From positions 1-20,345 of IMG/VR virus record IMGVR_UViG_3300047562_003853: a DNA stretch of 20,345 nt. The stretch is one strand, 5' to 3'. This DNA comes from a virus. The position numbers and the translations under genes are program-made. How positions within the stretch are numbered: position 1 is the first letter of the stretch; every line of letters starts with the position of its first letter. The notes beneath the pieces are model-generated. The model ran no database searches. It was not told where the DNA came from and saw nothing but the letters and a program-made list of their open reading frames with translations. Positions 1-11,400 of this stretch are shown here, one piece after another.

Positions 1-332
1 GCAGTACCACCAGCACCTCCAGAATTAAGAGCTCCATTACTACCATTTACTCCAGATACAGCAGCACCAAGAGAAATCCAATCAAATAAATCTTGATATG
101 ATCCACCAATACCAACAGAATTTTTTGAAGTTGTGCCAGCACCACCTCCACCCTTTGCTACTAATCCAATAAAAGTGGTATCTCCCCCAGTTGAACCAGA
201 AAAGTTAGTACCATCAGAAATTCTTAAATGTTCTCCTCCACCACTTCCTCCCCACATTTGAATAGTCATCGAATAAACTTTCGATGGAATAGTAACATTT
301 GTAGTACTTGTTACGTTTTGTATTACTGGCAT
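1..332 (-). CDS. Glycine-rich virion or tail-fibre protein, N-terminal part (runs off window)
   Basis: About 110 residues are visible, starting MPVIQNVTST; the gene continues past the window edge. The N-terminus is Thr/Ser/Val-rich with a short beta-like stretch (YSMTIQMWG). It then becomes strongly glycine-rich, with GGSGGGE, VAKGGGGAG, GIGGS and GGAGG runs. Such glycine-rich tracts occur in phage fibre-tip adhesins and in glycine-rich domains of cyanophage structural proteins. The ATG lies 3 nt after the stop of the preceding collar-type gene, in an A-rich stretch with no Shine-Dalgarno, so it probably relies on coupling to that gene. Last visible gene of the fibre operon. The structural role is inferred from composition and position; the specific function is unknown. 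Confidence 0.7.
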   Translation of the reverse strand, partial: MPVIQNVTSTTNVTIPSKVYSMTIQMWGGSGGGEHLRISDGTNFSGSTGGDTTFIGLVAKGGGGAGTTSKNSVGIGGSYQDLFDWISLGAAVSGVNGSNGALNSGGAGGT

Positions 333-335
333 TTT

Positions 336-1211
336 TTAAAATTTAATAATGTACTCTACTAATATAAAAGGTGTTACTACCTGATCCAAACTTCTAATAT
401 TATCATTAACATCAATATCTAATTCACTATATAGTCCATCTATACTTATAGAAAATTGATTATAATTATACTGAAATGTGGAAACATATTCAAATGGTTT
501 TTCTATTCGATGTTTATGAACAGAAGCAGTGCTAGAACTTGGATTTGTAAATTCTAATAAAGTTCCAGCTCCACTATTACCAGTTGCTCTACCATTATCT
601 TTACCATCACCACCAACTCGGTGAGTATATGAAATATTTAACTGAGAAGCATTGGTATTGTGTGCATGTCCTTGAAAATTTACGATATCTAAAGTTTCTT
701 CTTCTACATTTCTAGGCATAATCATTTTTGGATTTGATCTCATATCTTGTAAAGATCCATCAGCTGCACTAAAGTTTCCACTAAAATCAACTCTTAGCTT
801 ACTTCCAGCATTCGATAATACTTCAATTTCTGGTCCAACTTTTGTAGTAATAGTGTCAGTTATTCTATCCCCAGAGTAATTTCCAGTTGCTAAACCTGGT
901 ATTACAACTTTAGATCCCAAATCAGGTAATTGAAATTGACCATAATCATTATTTTCTAAATTTTCTTCTCTTAGTGTAACATTTTCTTTCCTGAATCTAG
1001 AATTAGATCCCACACCCAAAATTCTAGATAAAGCTAAAAAATCACTAGCATTTCTAACACTACCATCACACCTTAAAAATCCTGCTGGTAATGTATCTCT
1101 AAACACAAATGAATTAGGATTATTTGTGTTTGCCAACAAATGAGTAGAATGAATCTGGATTGATCCAATGTACCCACCATATCTAGATCTTTCTTTTGTG
1201 TAATTTGACAT
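336..1211 (-). CDS. Collar-type tail-fibre/receptor-binding protein (291 aa)
   Basis: Residues 40-106 (TLPAGFLRCDGS ... FLALSRILG ... FQLPDLGSKVVIPG) match the pattern of phage tail collar domains (Pfam Collar type): a P-x-G-x-L-x-C-[DN]-G turn followed by an LPDL strand. Two His-x-His motifs, H182/H184 and H232/H234, resemble the metal-binding HxH motifs of T4 short and long fibre tips (gp12, gp37). The C-terminus, FILVEYIIKF, resembles that of the preceding 413-aa protein (LTCVYIIRAY), and both have the order collar, HxH, HxH followed shortly by PFE, so the two are probably divergent paralogues. The start lies 1 nt after the previous stop, with only a weak purine stretch upstream. Likely a baseplate or fibre-attached host-recognition protein; the exact T4 counterpart is uncertain. 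Confidence 0.75.
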   Translation of the reverse strand: MSNYTKERSRYGGYIGSIQIHSTHLLANTNNPNSFVFRDTLPAGFLRCDGSVRNASDFLALSRILGVGSNSRFRKENVTLREENLENNDYGQFQLPDLGSKVVIPGLATGNYSGDRITDTITTKVGPEIEVLSNAGSKLRVDFSGNFSAADGSLQDMRSNPKMIMPRNVEEETLDIVNFQGHAHNTNASQLNISYTHRVGGDGKDNGRATGNSGAGTLLEFTNPSSSTASVHKHRIEKPFEYVSTFQYNYNQFSISIDGLYSELDIDVNDNIRSLDQVVTPFILVEYIIKF

Positions 1212-1212
1212 G

Positions 1213-2454
1213 TTAGTAAGCTCTTATTATATACACACAAGTTAAAGAAGGTTGTGTATTATTGAAGTTAATTTGTAAAACACCTTGATTTGAAGCATTA
1301 TCTAAAAATACATTAGTTGTTGGAGCAGTTACGGGAACTGTTAATGATGTTAATGGTCTCATACTAGCTGTATCAAATTCAACTTCAAAAGGTTCGTGAG
1401 CATGAGCAATAATTTGATCTTGAGCTCCAGCTGCAGATGGAGAAGTTAATTGAAAATTAGTTCCTTTATTACTAAGAAAAGTTCCATAATTAAGAGCAGA
1501 ACCAGAATCTGGATAATAATTTTTTTGTCCAGCAGGAATTGTAATTGCCCCTCCAAACAATCCAGTATTTAAAATATCTCCACCATCAAATCTGTTATCA
1601 TTAATAAAACTACCAGTAATTGGGGTATGGGTTACATTAAAGGGTGTTGCATTAATTGGAGGATTTTCTCCTTCGACTCCAGCAACGATTCTACCTGGCA
1701 ATCCACTTCCAAATCCACTTTTACCAACCTGTTCACCTGTAATTTCCCATTCAAAAATCCATTGGTCTTCGTCAGGACTTCCTCCAGGAGGTTGTGGACT
1801 TGGTTGACTAACAAAAGTCCTAAATCTATATTCAATTTTATCCCAAGGTAATACTCCCCTACCTGGCAACGCACTACCAGCACCAGATAATGTCTCATAA
1901 CTTCCAGAATGATTATGAGCTTTTATATGATCTCTACCTAATTTTCTAGGTCCAACATAAACAGTTTTTGTTCCGAATCCTGGTTCTATTGTGTTACCAG
2001 TAATTTTTCCACTATATCCAACTGTATCATTTAGTTCAAATACTACATCAGTTAACGCATCATTAACAATAATTTCAACACCATTATCAGTATTTGTTCC
2101 AATTAATGGTTGTATAAGAGAAGCAGCTATGCTATCTACATCAGCTTCAAATCCAGTAGATCCAGCTCCAGTACCAAAATAACTGCTTTCAATATCAATT
2201 AAATTTTTATCATTTAAATTTGGTATAGTTATATTTCCAGTATAATTTGGGAATGAACCGCCAAAATCACTAGTTGCACTTTCATTATAAGAGTCACCAA
2301 CTGCTTTTGCCAATAATGGAAACTGTTTCGCACTGACAGTACCACCATTACATAATATCCATCCTTCAGGAATTTCAGAAATGCCTCCAGTCCAAGGCAT
2401 AATAGTTCCCATTGCAGCAGCTTTTGCAGTTTTTAGTGACTGATAAAATCCCAT
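1213..2454 (-). CDS. Phage tail collar domain protein, gp12-like fibre (413 aa)
   Basis: The N-terminal collar domain is clear: GTIMPWTGGISEIPEGWILC followed by NGGTVSAKQFPLLAKAVGDSY and ITIPNLNDK (residues 16-84), a typical tail collar arrangement. Two His-x-His motifs follow, H180/H182 (KAHNHSG) and H351/H353 (AHAHEPFEV); such motifs coordinate metal in T4 gp12 and gp37. The centre is Gly/Pro/Asn-rich beta structure, and the chain ends with a hydrophobic strand (LTCVYIIRAY) shared with the next gene. The ATG is supported by a strong Shine-Dalgarno, GGAGG 8 nt upstream, which lies inside the last codons of the giant gene; the gap to its stop is 3 nt. Probably a fibre or baseplate adhesin. 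Domain confidence is high; receptor and exact role are unknown. Confidence 0.82.
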   Translation of the reverse strand: MGFYQSLKTAKAAAMGTIMPWTGGISEIPEGWILCNGGTVSAKQFPLLAKAVGDSYNESATSDFGGSFPNYTGNITIPNLNDKNLIDIESSYFGTGAGSTGFEADVDSIAASLIQPLIGTNTDNGVEIIVNDALTDVVFELNDTVGYSGKITGNTIEPGFGTKTVYVGPRKLGRDHIKAHNHSGSYETLSGAGSALPGRGVLPWDKIEYRFRTFVSQPSPQPPGGSPDEDQWIFEWEITGEQVGKSGFGSGLPGRIVAGVEGENPPINATPFNVTHTPITGSFINDNRFDGGDILNTGLFGGAITIPAGQKNYYPDSGSALNYGTFLSNKGTNFQLTSPSAAGAQDQIIAHAHEPFEVEFDTASMRPLTSLTVPVTAPTTNVFLDNASNQGVLQINFNNTQPSLTCVYIIRAY

Positions 2455-2457
2455 TTA

Positions 2458-5400
2458 TCAAACCTCCATTAGATACCAGCCTACTTTAGAAGCTGGTGTT
2501 GCTGTATTATTATTTAAGTCAGCTGCAGCAGCGTAAACTAGTGTAAATGCTGCTCGTGGAGTTTGAACTACAAGTTCACCAGCATTTGTTGTATATCCAG
2601 CAAGTGTATCAGTAACACCAGTTAATAATTCAGTACCAGTATTTGTATTATCTCCTTGTACACCAGTGTTATCAGGAGCACGAACAATCATGCTAACAGT
2701 ATTCGAAAGATTTCCACCAATGTCAATAATGTGAACTGTATCTCCCATTTGAGCGTTTGAAGGTAATTTAATGAGTGTATTAGCTGAAGTATCAACAAAA
2801 TAACCAAAGTTTGCTTGTGCAGAAACAACTGAGGTATTTACATATTGCCACCTTCTACCACCACTACTGCTAAAGAAGTTTTCAACACCAGCAATTTTGA
2901 CAGAACCATTATTAGAAACTTTGAATATTTCAGTTCCGTTCGTATTATTGATAGATAACTCAGCATCTGCAGTTGTTTTTCCAGCTCCATCTTGGAAATT
3001 AAGTTCCAAGCCACCATCTGCTTTAATAGAACCTCCAAATGTGCTCAACCCAGTTCCTAAAGCAGAAAGAGATCCGTAAGTAGTAAAATCACCAGAAGAA
3101 TTAACAAATTTCAGAACTTGTGTTGTTCCGTTGTTTTGGAAAATATCAATATTTCCACCATTGATAACTAGATTACCAGTAGCACTATCAACAGAGAATT
3201 TAGTATTAGTACCATCAGTTATTATAAATTTTTGAGTTCCTACGATTGTAGAACCATTTAATGTAATTGAATTTTCTGTAGTTAAAGTTCCAGCAATATT
3301 AGTATTACCATTTGAACCATTTACAGTAAATTTATTATAACCAGCTCCTAAAGCAAGACTACCAAGAGAACTAATATTACCAGTTGTTGATTCTACAACA
3401 AATGTTCTAACCTCAGGATTTGCATCTCCAGTTGTTATAATTAAAGATTGAATATCAGTAGAAATTAATTCCTGAATTGATAAAATTTCATTTCCATCAA
3501 TAAACAGATAATCACTTGTTGTTAACACACCTCCAAATTCAGCAACGCCAATTCTCAAATCCGTATTACTATTAGGCATTCCAGCAGATGGAACATCTAA
3601 ATTACCATCTTGATTTGTATCAATACCCGTTAAATAGCTAGCATTTGGTTGTCTATCAATTTTTGCAATTACTGTATCTTCTGGGTGATTAGTCCATGCT
3701 GTTGTCCCAAATAATCCTCTGGTAACTTCAAGGGCATAGCCACCAGCTGCATTTGGATCAGTTAAATTAATAATTCTAACTACTCTAACTAACTCACTAT
3801 ACTGTTGATTACGGAGACCAGTAGTGTATCCAGGCTGACCAACAACACCAATAGTATCTGGAGAATTGATATTTCCTCTATCAAGAAGAAGTAGATCATC
3901 AATAGAAAAATCAGAAACTGAAGATGTACTAATTGGTAGTACATAATTCACGCCTGGTAAAGTAACATCAGCGATAGTAAATTCAACATCTACTGCACCA
4001 CCATTACCTAATGCAGAATCTGGAATTCTCAATACTTCTGATTGAGCGTACCCACTTCCACGCTCTACAATATCAGTAATTGTAACTCCACCATTATCAT
4101 CAACAACTATATTAAGTAGCAATCCAGATCCAGCTCCTTGTGCTCCAGAATACACTGGAGCAACATTTGGATAAGTTCCAGAATTTCTATTCGAATCTTC
4201 ACCACTTATACCTGTAATAATTACGACTCCACCACCAGCTACCTTGAAAGATTCTCCTCCCCATACACCTTCACCACTAGTATTAACAAATCTTCCTGTA
4301 GAAACATATTTAAATACATCAATATTTTGATTAGAAAGATCTCCAACAGAATGGGTAGAAACTGTTGTTGAGAATCTTCCACGTTGTACTTCTACAATGC
4401 CAGCATTTAATCCACCAATTAATTTGATATTTGAATCAACATTAAGTGAAGATTGTACCTTTAAAGCATTTCTAATAACAGTAGATCCACCAAGACCACC
4501 TAATCTTAAATCTGGACAAGAAGTTGCAATTGATACCTGAGTGTTTAAATCACTAGTAAATAAATCTACTTCAGCAACTCTACTTCTTAATCTTGCAGGA
4601 TTTCCAGTACTTCCTTCAGAATAATAATTACCAATTGTTAATTCACCGTCAAGAATTACATTTTTAGTAGCAATTTTTAATTCACTCACTCTACCAGCTC
4701 CACCAGCAGAGAAAGCTCCACCAATTTCAATATCACAACTGGATGTTACTTCATCTGGAACCGTAGCAATTTTTACTTCGGCATTTGATGATGCATTATG
4801 AATTAATAGTTTTGTTTTTTGTGTCGCAGAAGATCCAATATAAACATCTTGTCCTAGACTTTTTGTTCCAAATTCAATTACTTGGCTAGATGTAGTAGTA
4901 CCAGAAAAAGCTTTTACAACTTGAGCGTCATTTGCAAAGTTTAAATTCTTAACATTTGCTTGAATTAAATTAAAAGTTTCTGATGTACTGTTTACATCTC
5001 CACCATCAACACTAATATCTTTTTCAATTAAGAAGTTTCCAGTAATTCTACCATCACCAATTACAACAAAGTTTCTATCAAGACCAAAAGTATTACTATC
5101 TGCTTTCGTGTTAATACCAACTCTTCCACCAGTTCTATAAGTAATTCCTTGATCTGCTACTACTAAATCAGTTGTAGAAACTCTAAAAGTAGAAAAATCA
5201 TCTGGATTATCACTATCGCCACCAACAATTAATGCGTTATCTTGAGCAGTTTCAGTTTTTGTTGCACTGGGTTCTGTTAAATATGAAAGAATTTTTTTAC
5301 CACTGATAAAAACATTACCAACAACATCTAAGTTTGCTCTTGGATCAACTAAATCAGAAGTAAAACCTCTTAAACAATCACTATGAAGTGATCTAGCTAC

Positions 5401-8400
5401 AGTGTTAACGCCAAGTTTGTATTCTCCAATCGCATCCGTATCTGTCCTAATTGCCTCAACGCCAAGTAAACCAGCTTCTTTCCATACAGAATTTCCAACT
5501 TCTAATTTACTTCCACCTTGCCATGTATAAGATAAAGCAGAAATAGTACTGCCTATAATAATAGTTACTTCTTCTGCGGCTGGATCATAAGTAGCAGAAT
5601 CAACATCCCAAGTACCATTAATAGCTGGATTAGGGAATCCATTAATTCTAATTTTAGATGATTTTGAAATATTTAATGCAAAATTAGTAGCACTTCCTTT
5701 CCAGTTAATTTTTACTTTATTAGTTCCATCAGTAACGACAGTATCAACTGCAGCACTTTCATTAGTATAACCACTCGCAAAAATCCACCCTAGAGATCCA
5801 GTTCTCCCAACTTCAGAACCTTTTAATAAAATATCACCTGCTTTTGGATCTTCTGAATCACCATACACAACAAACTGAGTAGCACTAAATCTAGATGAAG
5901 TTGGATCATTAACATTCAGTTCAAGAGTTTGATTTGGTGTTGTATTTGATGGGGAAGAATTTGTAAAATGAGATCTTATTGTATAAGATTGTCCAATTAA
6001 TCCAGGAATACTTCTTCCAGTTAACTCGTAAATAGCAGATTTAACTCTGTTATTTCCTAATGTAATATCACCAGAATCAAATGGTCTATAACTAGATCTA
6101 TCTAATGTTATATCATCGCCATTTTCAGAATCAACTTTACTATAAACTCTAATTGGCGTTCCTTCATCTACTGGTACATTAACAAGTATTGGATTATTAA
6201 AAGTAGATTCACCATTAACTGTAATATTATTATTAAATGTAACAGGAGTATCAAACGTAGTTACAAGTGCTCCACCAAGATCATCATCTTCATCATTTGA
6301 GTCTAAAAGATCTGCTTTTTCTAGGAATGTTTCTTCACCAGTAATAGCGTTAATTTTACGATTACCAATGTAAAGATCTCCATTTGAATTTAGACCTGTG
6401 TAGAATACAATACCACCATCTTCTTTTTTAGACTGTGCATAGAAGTCTTGTAAATCAGAAAGAATAACTTCTTGTCTTAATGGGAAACCAGTTGAGTAGT
6501 TACCAGGACCAAAACCAAGATATTCGAATGTGTGATTACCAGAACGAGCAATAGATGGTCTACGTAATTCTACATAAACTTTTGACTGTGATGGATATTC
6601 GTTGTCTCCTTTAATCGGAATTAAACGATCTTCAGATCCAGAAACAGCATTCCCTAAGCGAGCTTCAATTTTGTTATCAAGAGTGTAAGAAGATCCGCCA
6701 AATGCAGCAGTTTCAACTAAATCGTAAATAACTTCTTTAGTTTCGCTATTTTTAGCATCATTAGTTCTAACTAAACCATGAACATAATTATCAGCAGCAC
6801 AAATAGTTGCTGGTGGATCATTAAATGAGGTATTGAGTTCCTTATACCATAAAGGATCATTTTTATAATTTAATGGATATAATTGAGAAATTGGCTGAGA
6901 AAACTTAAAGTTTCTAAAATTGGTTCCAACTCCAGCACCAGTTGGATATGGAGAAATATTACCCTTAACGCATGTTAAGTAATAAATTCCATCTTGTTGA
7001 CCAGGAATTCTTTCTTGAATTTCATCAATATCAAAAATGTAGAAAGTATCTTCAATTTCACCTACATCTTCAACTTGACTAATCAGGTAAACATTATCAG
7101 CATCGTCAGTAATTTCGTCACCAGGAACTAACGTATAAGCATTTGCTCCAGCAACTCTATACAAATAATCATTTCTATCAGACTTACTCTTACCATCTAC
7201 ACTTCCAACACTATCAGGAGCAGCATCTAGATCAGCAAAAGTAGATCCTTGTTCAAATGTTGTCGCTTGAATTTTATTATACTTAATAGATCCAGAAATT
7301 TGCTTAAGAATTAAATAATATTCAGATTCATATTCTAAGAATGCGTGAACATATCCAGTTCCAGAAGAATATCCAGTCCACGTAACTAATGTTGTCGAAT
7401 CAAATGTAAAATCTTTTGCATTAAATGAGCCACCTTGTGGAGATTTAATTTTAACTACAGTAAGATTTTCATTTTTAATTTGCTGATTATTAATACTATA
7501 ATTGAATGCAACAATTTCTAAATTACCATCATCATTTTTAAATGCAGATTGAATATCAAATGCAATTCTACTCTTTGTTTTAGAGCTATTTACAGTTTTT
7601 GGTAGTAAGTATGGATCGTATGATGGGACAATACTTAAACCTTCATATTCATCAGAAGTTAATCCAAGCTGCTCATTAGCATTTTCTGGATTAGAATTAA
7701 AGAATATAGCTAAATCAGGTGATTGATCATCTTTGGGAACTAAAGTAATTTTTTGGGGAAGTAATCTTCTAGTATCATCAGTTCTAATTTTTAGAACAAA
7801 TCCATTTAATGGATCTCTAACTGTTGTCAAATACTCAGGAATTACATAACGTAATCTATAAACTCTGTCTTTTTTATCTCTATTATCAATTACTCTTTCG
7901 AACCAAGTATCATTTGTCCTAATTTTTCCACTATCATCAGCATAATCGCCAATAGTACTTTGCAATCTACTAATAATATTTTGAGTGTTGTCTATGCTAT
8001 CATCTTTTACATTTAGATACCACAATCCACTATTATTTGTATCATCTGTATAAGTAGGATCAAATCTTAGTGGAGAATTTCTCTTATTTGCATATACACG
8101 GAAATTTTTACCAGTATTAGTAACAAAGTTAAGAGCTTTTATATTAAAGATAGCATCAGATTGAGATTCATGTACACTAAACTTATTTTTATCGATATAT
8201 CTGGCATAATAAAATGTATTTGTATCAACTTCTCCCGATGCAGTTTGTGGGAGAGTAGATGTATCATCACCTAATCTAAAGAAAATAAGTTGTGGCGTTA
8301 CTCCAACTGCAGGAACATCAAAAATATGAGCTACATCAGTTTCTACTTCAATTCCAGTTGCAGTACACTTATAGGTATGCAAATCATAATCATCATCAAG

Positions 8401-11400
8401 TACAAATTTTTGTAATTGAATTTCTACATCTGGATCAATAGAATCTGTTTCAGGCGAATAAATGTAGATACCAGCTGCAGCATTCTCCTTACTGCTAGCA
8501 AGCATAAATTTAGTTTGATCTGAACCATTGAAAACACTTTGTTTTGTTTGATCTCCAGCAAAACCATAGTTTTCTGGATAGGTATTTCTTCCAGGTGCAA
8601 TAATATAATATTTTTTATTAGTTTCAAATCCATCAGGAAGTCTAATAACTCTCTTATCAGGAATTGTGCCTGGTTTCGCTTTAGGAACAAGTCTTACTGG
8701 TGTTCCTGTTTCAAAGTTTGTTGGATTTCCTCCAGCAAGAGTAAATACAGTTGCCCTTGATGCTAAACTAGAGATATTAATTTCTGGTTCAATTTTTTCT
8801 ACATTATTATCAAGACCAACAGAAAGTATTTGGATAATATCAACAAAATACTGATCAATTGTGCTTGCAATATCATTACATTCTGGAACAGTAGTGTCTT
8901 GAACAAGGGTATCATCTTTAGATACCTCATCAAAAATTCCAGTCAGAAGTTCAAAATACAAATAAGCACTACTAGAAGATAATTTTGCATTTACTACACT
9001 ACCAGAATTTAAGAAAGATCCAATCGAACCTAATTCAATAGTTTGAGAATCAATAATTCGCTTGATATATGTATCAGCTTGAATATTTGTTACGATAGGA
9101 TTTGATCCATCTTTTGGCTTCCCATCCTCAAACGATGTAGATGCATATTCTTGAACTCGCATTCCAATAACAAGACCAGAAGTATCACCAACATTAACTA
9201 CTGCACTGTTTTGTACAGTTGTACAATTTTCAATAAGAAAATCATAATTACGCATTGCAGCAATACAATGATCTTTAGTGTATCGTAAAGCTTCTGTAGT
9301 TTCTGTTAACTCATTTTCAATATAAGTCAATTCTCCAGCTACGTAATAAGATTCTGCAGCTTGAATAGTGTTAATATTTCCACCAAGTCGTAAATCTTTT
9401 ACAACAGCATCTACATAATAACCAATATCTCTTCTACATTTTTCAATGTTTATTGTAGTTTTTTGAGTTAATGTTGGATATTTTCTAGTAATGTATTGAT
9501 AAACTTCGTTTTGAATTAAAATTTTATTGGCTTCAATTCTATTAGCAGAGTCTTGTCTTTTGTTAAATGAACTATCGCTAATAATTTCTGGTGGATTTAA
9601 AATATCCATAGAAACTGTATAAGTTTCAAAACCAGATGGCTCAAGTATAGAATAGAACTTATCAGAACCACCAGAAGATGCTGGATCAAGTTTTACAAAA
9701 AGTCTTTCATCACTTCTAGCGCCAATACGATATCCACCTAAAGATGCTGCAGGTCTATTTGCAGGATTAGTTAAATCATCTCCAGATAAGTATAATTTTG
9801 TTTTATTTGTACTATCATTAGTAGCAAGAATATCAATAGTATAATATGGAATTTTTTCAGAATTTATAGAATCTTTGTTAGGATCATCTACATAACCACC
9901 TACAATCTCTTCTGGAGGAACGATATGAGATATATAACCACCTTTATCTTGATTAAATGAATAACCCTTATGACCAATGGCATGAAGTGAAGTATTACCA
10001 AAGTTTGAGTTCGAGTTGGTGATCGACATGTCACCACCAGACTCCATTAAGAAGTGATCAAAAAATCCAACGGCAAAAACAGAAACACACTGAATAAATG
10101 AATCTTCCGAAGCACGAATATGGAAGTTTCTCCAGTCATCTTTCCAGTATGCATCTCCCTTAGTGTGATAAGGGACAGTTGCAAATGCATCAGTTAATGA
10201 TGCTTCATTCCAGGTGTTAGTAAATCTATCATATCTGATAAATGCTCTATCGTCTTTTTGTAGGGAAACACCAGTGTACTGTGCAACAACCATGGATTTA
10301 AATCCAGTTGCTTTTGCTCCATTTGCCCACATTCCACACTGACCCCATGTAGAACGAATAGAGCAGTTAAAGACATATGGTGATGCTGATTCAACTGAGT
10401 CAATTTCTGCTTGGGCTACACAATTAGTATCAAGACCATTTGATGTTGTGTATACTTGATTATCTACTAGTCCAAACGCACCAGCTACTTTTCCAACAAT
10501 TTCATAAGTAAATACTTTTGGATTTAAATTATCAATGGAAGTAATTTTAACCGTTCCATTTAATTCTTCATCAAGACCAGTATTTAAAATTGCAACATAC
10601 TGACCTTCAAAATATCCATGATTGATTTTTGTAGTAACAGTAAAAGTAACGCCAGTCCCAGTATTAGTTGGTTTGATACTTTCAATAACTCTAGTATCAG
10701 AAAGTGGTCCAACAATTCTATTTTCTTGTACAAGTGGTTCAAATTCACCTTCATCAATAGAAGGTTGATACTTAGAAAATGCTGTACCAACTTTTTCATA
10801 GAAAAGATCTAGATCACTATTATCTGCATATTCCATAATGCAGATTTTATGGTGAGAATATTCTGGAATTTGCTTTTTGCTGCTATCATCAGCTTTATAA
10901 TATACTTCACCAACATTTTTTTGTGTATTAAACAATGGAGAATTTTCTGATAAATCACCATCCTTAATTGTAAATTGCCACAGATAGCATCCACCCGTTA
11001 AATTAAAGATAGAAGTTCTACCTTCATTGCCATCTGCTGGATCTGGTACAAATAATGGGCGAATAATAGTTCTACGAAGATCATAACCAACTAATGAACA
11101 GCCTCTAGGTACAATAGCACCACCAGTAGAAGCATTAAATTTATAAAGTACATTATTAGAATTAGAAAGATCAAGAATGGAGTTATCATCCCATTCTCCA
11201 TTAGTTTGATCAAAATTAAAAATAGGTAAATCCGATTCTAATGTTGGATTTGTTGTTGCAGTATAGTTTACAAGTCCAGGACGATTATCAATATAATGAT
11301 CACCAGGCATCAACATGATGCTAAATTGATCAAATCTATCATTATTTTTACCAGGAAGATAAGAATAACGTGCTACTTCAATAAAAGCTCTTTGAATTGT

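Noticed and set aside
2838-3038. Small frames inside the giant gene, such as this one, and others antisense to it
   Set aside because: They are alternate-frame shadows in low-complexity AT-rich coding DNA without ribosome sites.
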